Source: Bacteroidales bacterium (GTDB lineage Bacteria; Bacteroidota; Bacteroidia; Bacteroidales; UBA932). Taken from it: 6,191 nucleotides of DNA. A program made the translations under genes and the position numbers. Shown here piece after piece: positions 5,748-6,191 of the stretch. The notes beneath the pieces were generated by a model. The model was not told where the DNA came from. It saw only the letters and a program-made list of their open reading frames with translations, and searched no databases. Where the stretch lies: assembly GCA_018433265.1 (NCBI GenBank), contig JAHDRO010000307.1, positions 1-6,191 on the forward strand, in the 5' to 3' direction. Numbering within the stretch: the stretch's first letter is position 1; each line of letters opens with the position of its first letter.

Positions 5748-6191
5748 AGCTGTTTCCTCCATTCTTTTTATTAAAAATATATTCATCAAGTATACTTGCA
5801 GCTTGCTCAACAAGTTCTGCACAAGGACGCTTTTTATAATAATTATCATTTCTGCCCTCGGGTATAGGATTATCATGCTTTATTGAAATACCTAAAAGCT
5901 CCCTGCATATGATTGATCCGTTTTCATTTTCAAATTGTTTTGCTAAATCTTGAACTATCTCATAATGTTCTGCTTTTGCATTTTTGCCGGATGGATCTGT
6001 GTAACCGTATTCATGCCGACAACCATAAACATTCCTGTCACAGCACCACATACTTCCCGCAACCTACCCATACCTCCTCCGAAAGAAGATGCAATTTTTA
6101 ATGCTGTTTCCGTGTCCAGCCCCGTTTCATCACAAAAAGTAGCAAAAACAGATCGAGAGCAATTGTAGCCTTTTTTAAACAATTCTCTTGC
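5740..6191 (-). pseudogene. C_GCAxxG_C_C family (probable redox) protein, 5' end outside the window, frameshifted
   Basis: From the right edge the frame reads ARELFKKGYNCSRSVFATFC.., then FGGGMGRLREVCGAVTG, then MFMVVGMNT. It then loses sense, while the next frame resumes YGYTDPSGKNAKAEHYEIVQ.., CRELLG, and KKRPCAELVEQAASILDEYI. Adding one A at 6010-6011 (AA to AAA) gives MVVGMKYGYTDP, as expected for this family (PF09719/TIGR01909), and a continuous 150 residues, close to full length. The conserved cysteines are present: GYNC, EVCGAVTG, IICRELLG and RPC. They are thought to take part in redox or metal chemistry, but the function of the family is not established. The stop at 5740-5742 overlaps the NifX-like start. 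As written, the gene is broken; a base-calling error in a short run is a real alternative. Confidence 0.78.

Noticed and set aside
5406..5886. Long plus-strand frames opposite the NifX-like and redox genes
   Set aside because: They are reverse-strand shadows of well-supported genes, with no ribosome sites or family features.

Overview
The window is AT-rich DNA from a low-GC Firmicute, most likely a clostridial (Lachnospiraceae-like) bacterium. This rests on strong GGAGG-type ribosome sites, the base composition, and the gene families present: TruA, a YjjG/YfnB-type HAD phosphatase, a C_GCAxxG_C_C redox protein and a NifX-type protein. The genus is inference; no rRNA, tRNA, CRISPR array or intact transposase is visible.

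Layout from left to right. At 1-85 is the first part of truA (minus strand, runs off the left edge). At 176-541 is a DUF1801-like gene (minus) that reads through as one frame but carries two in-frame TAG codons. The stretch 542-892 holds no convincing gene. At 904-1854 is an intact calcineurin-like metallophosphoesterase (plus), convergent with a HAD phosphatase at 1976-2668 (minus); a long hairpin lies between their 3' ends. At 2962-4559 is a two-gene minus-strand unit with a terminator at 2865-2899. It has a secreted protein of about 372 residues whose coding sequence needs two opposite frame changes, both at homopolymer runs, and then a small membrane-anchored protein. I recognise neither protein.

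The stretch 4721-5255 is a patchwork of remnants: a perfect terminator hairpin, degenerate 3'-end pieces resembling a RlmD/RumA-type 23S rRNA uracil methyltransferase (minus), and the C-terminal piece of a ChrA chromate transporter (plus). This looks like the scar of past insertion and deletion. At 5311-6191 is a minus-strand operon: a C_GCAxxG_C_C family gene (5' end outside the window, one apparent 1-base deletion) overlapping an intact NifX-family gene, then a terminator whose G-U pairs show it works on the minus strand.

Four genes therefore look intact or open as far as visible (metallophosphoesterase, HAD phosphatase, NifX-like, membrane-anchored protein), truA is cut by the edge, and five loci are broken or fragmentary. 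The lesions include nonsense codons as well as homopolymer indels, so sequencing error alone does not explain all of them. No complete new system is evident. The most unusual item is the secreted-protein gene, which has a dnaX-type A AAA AAG heptamer five codons after its start and a T7 run inside it.
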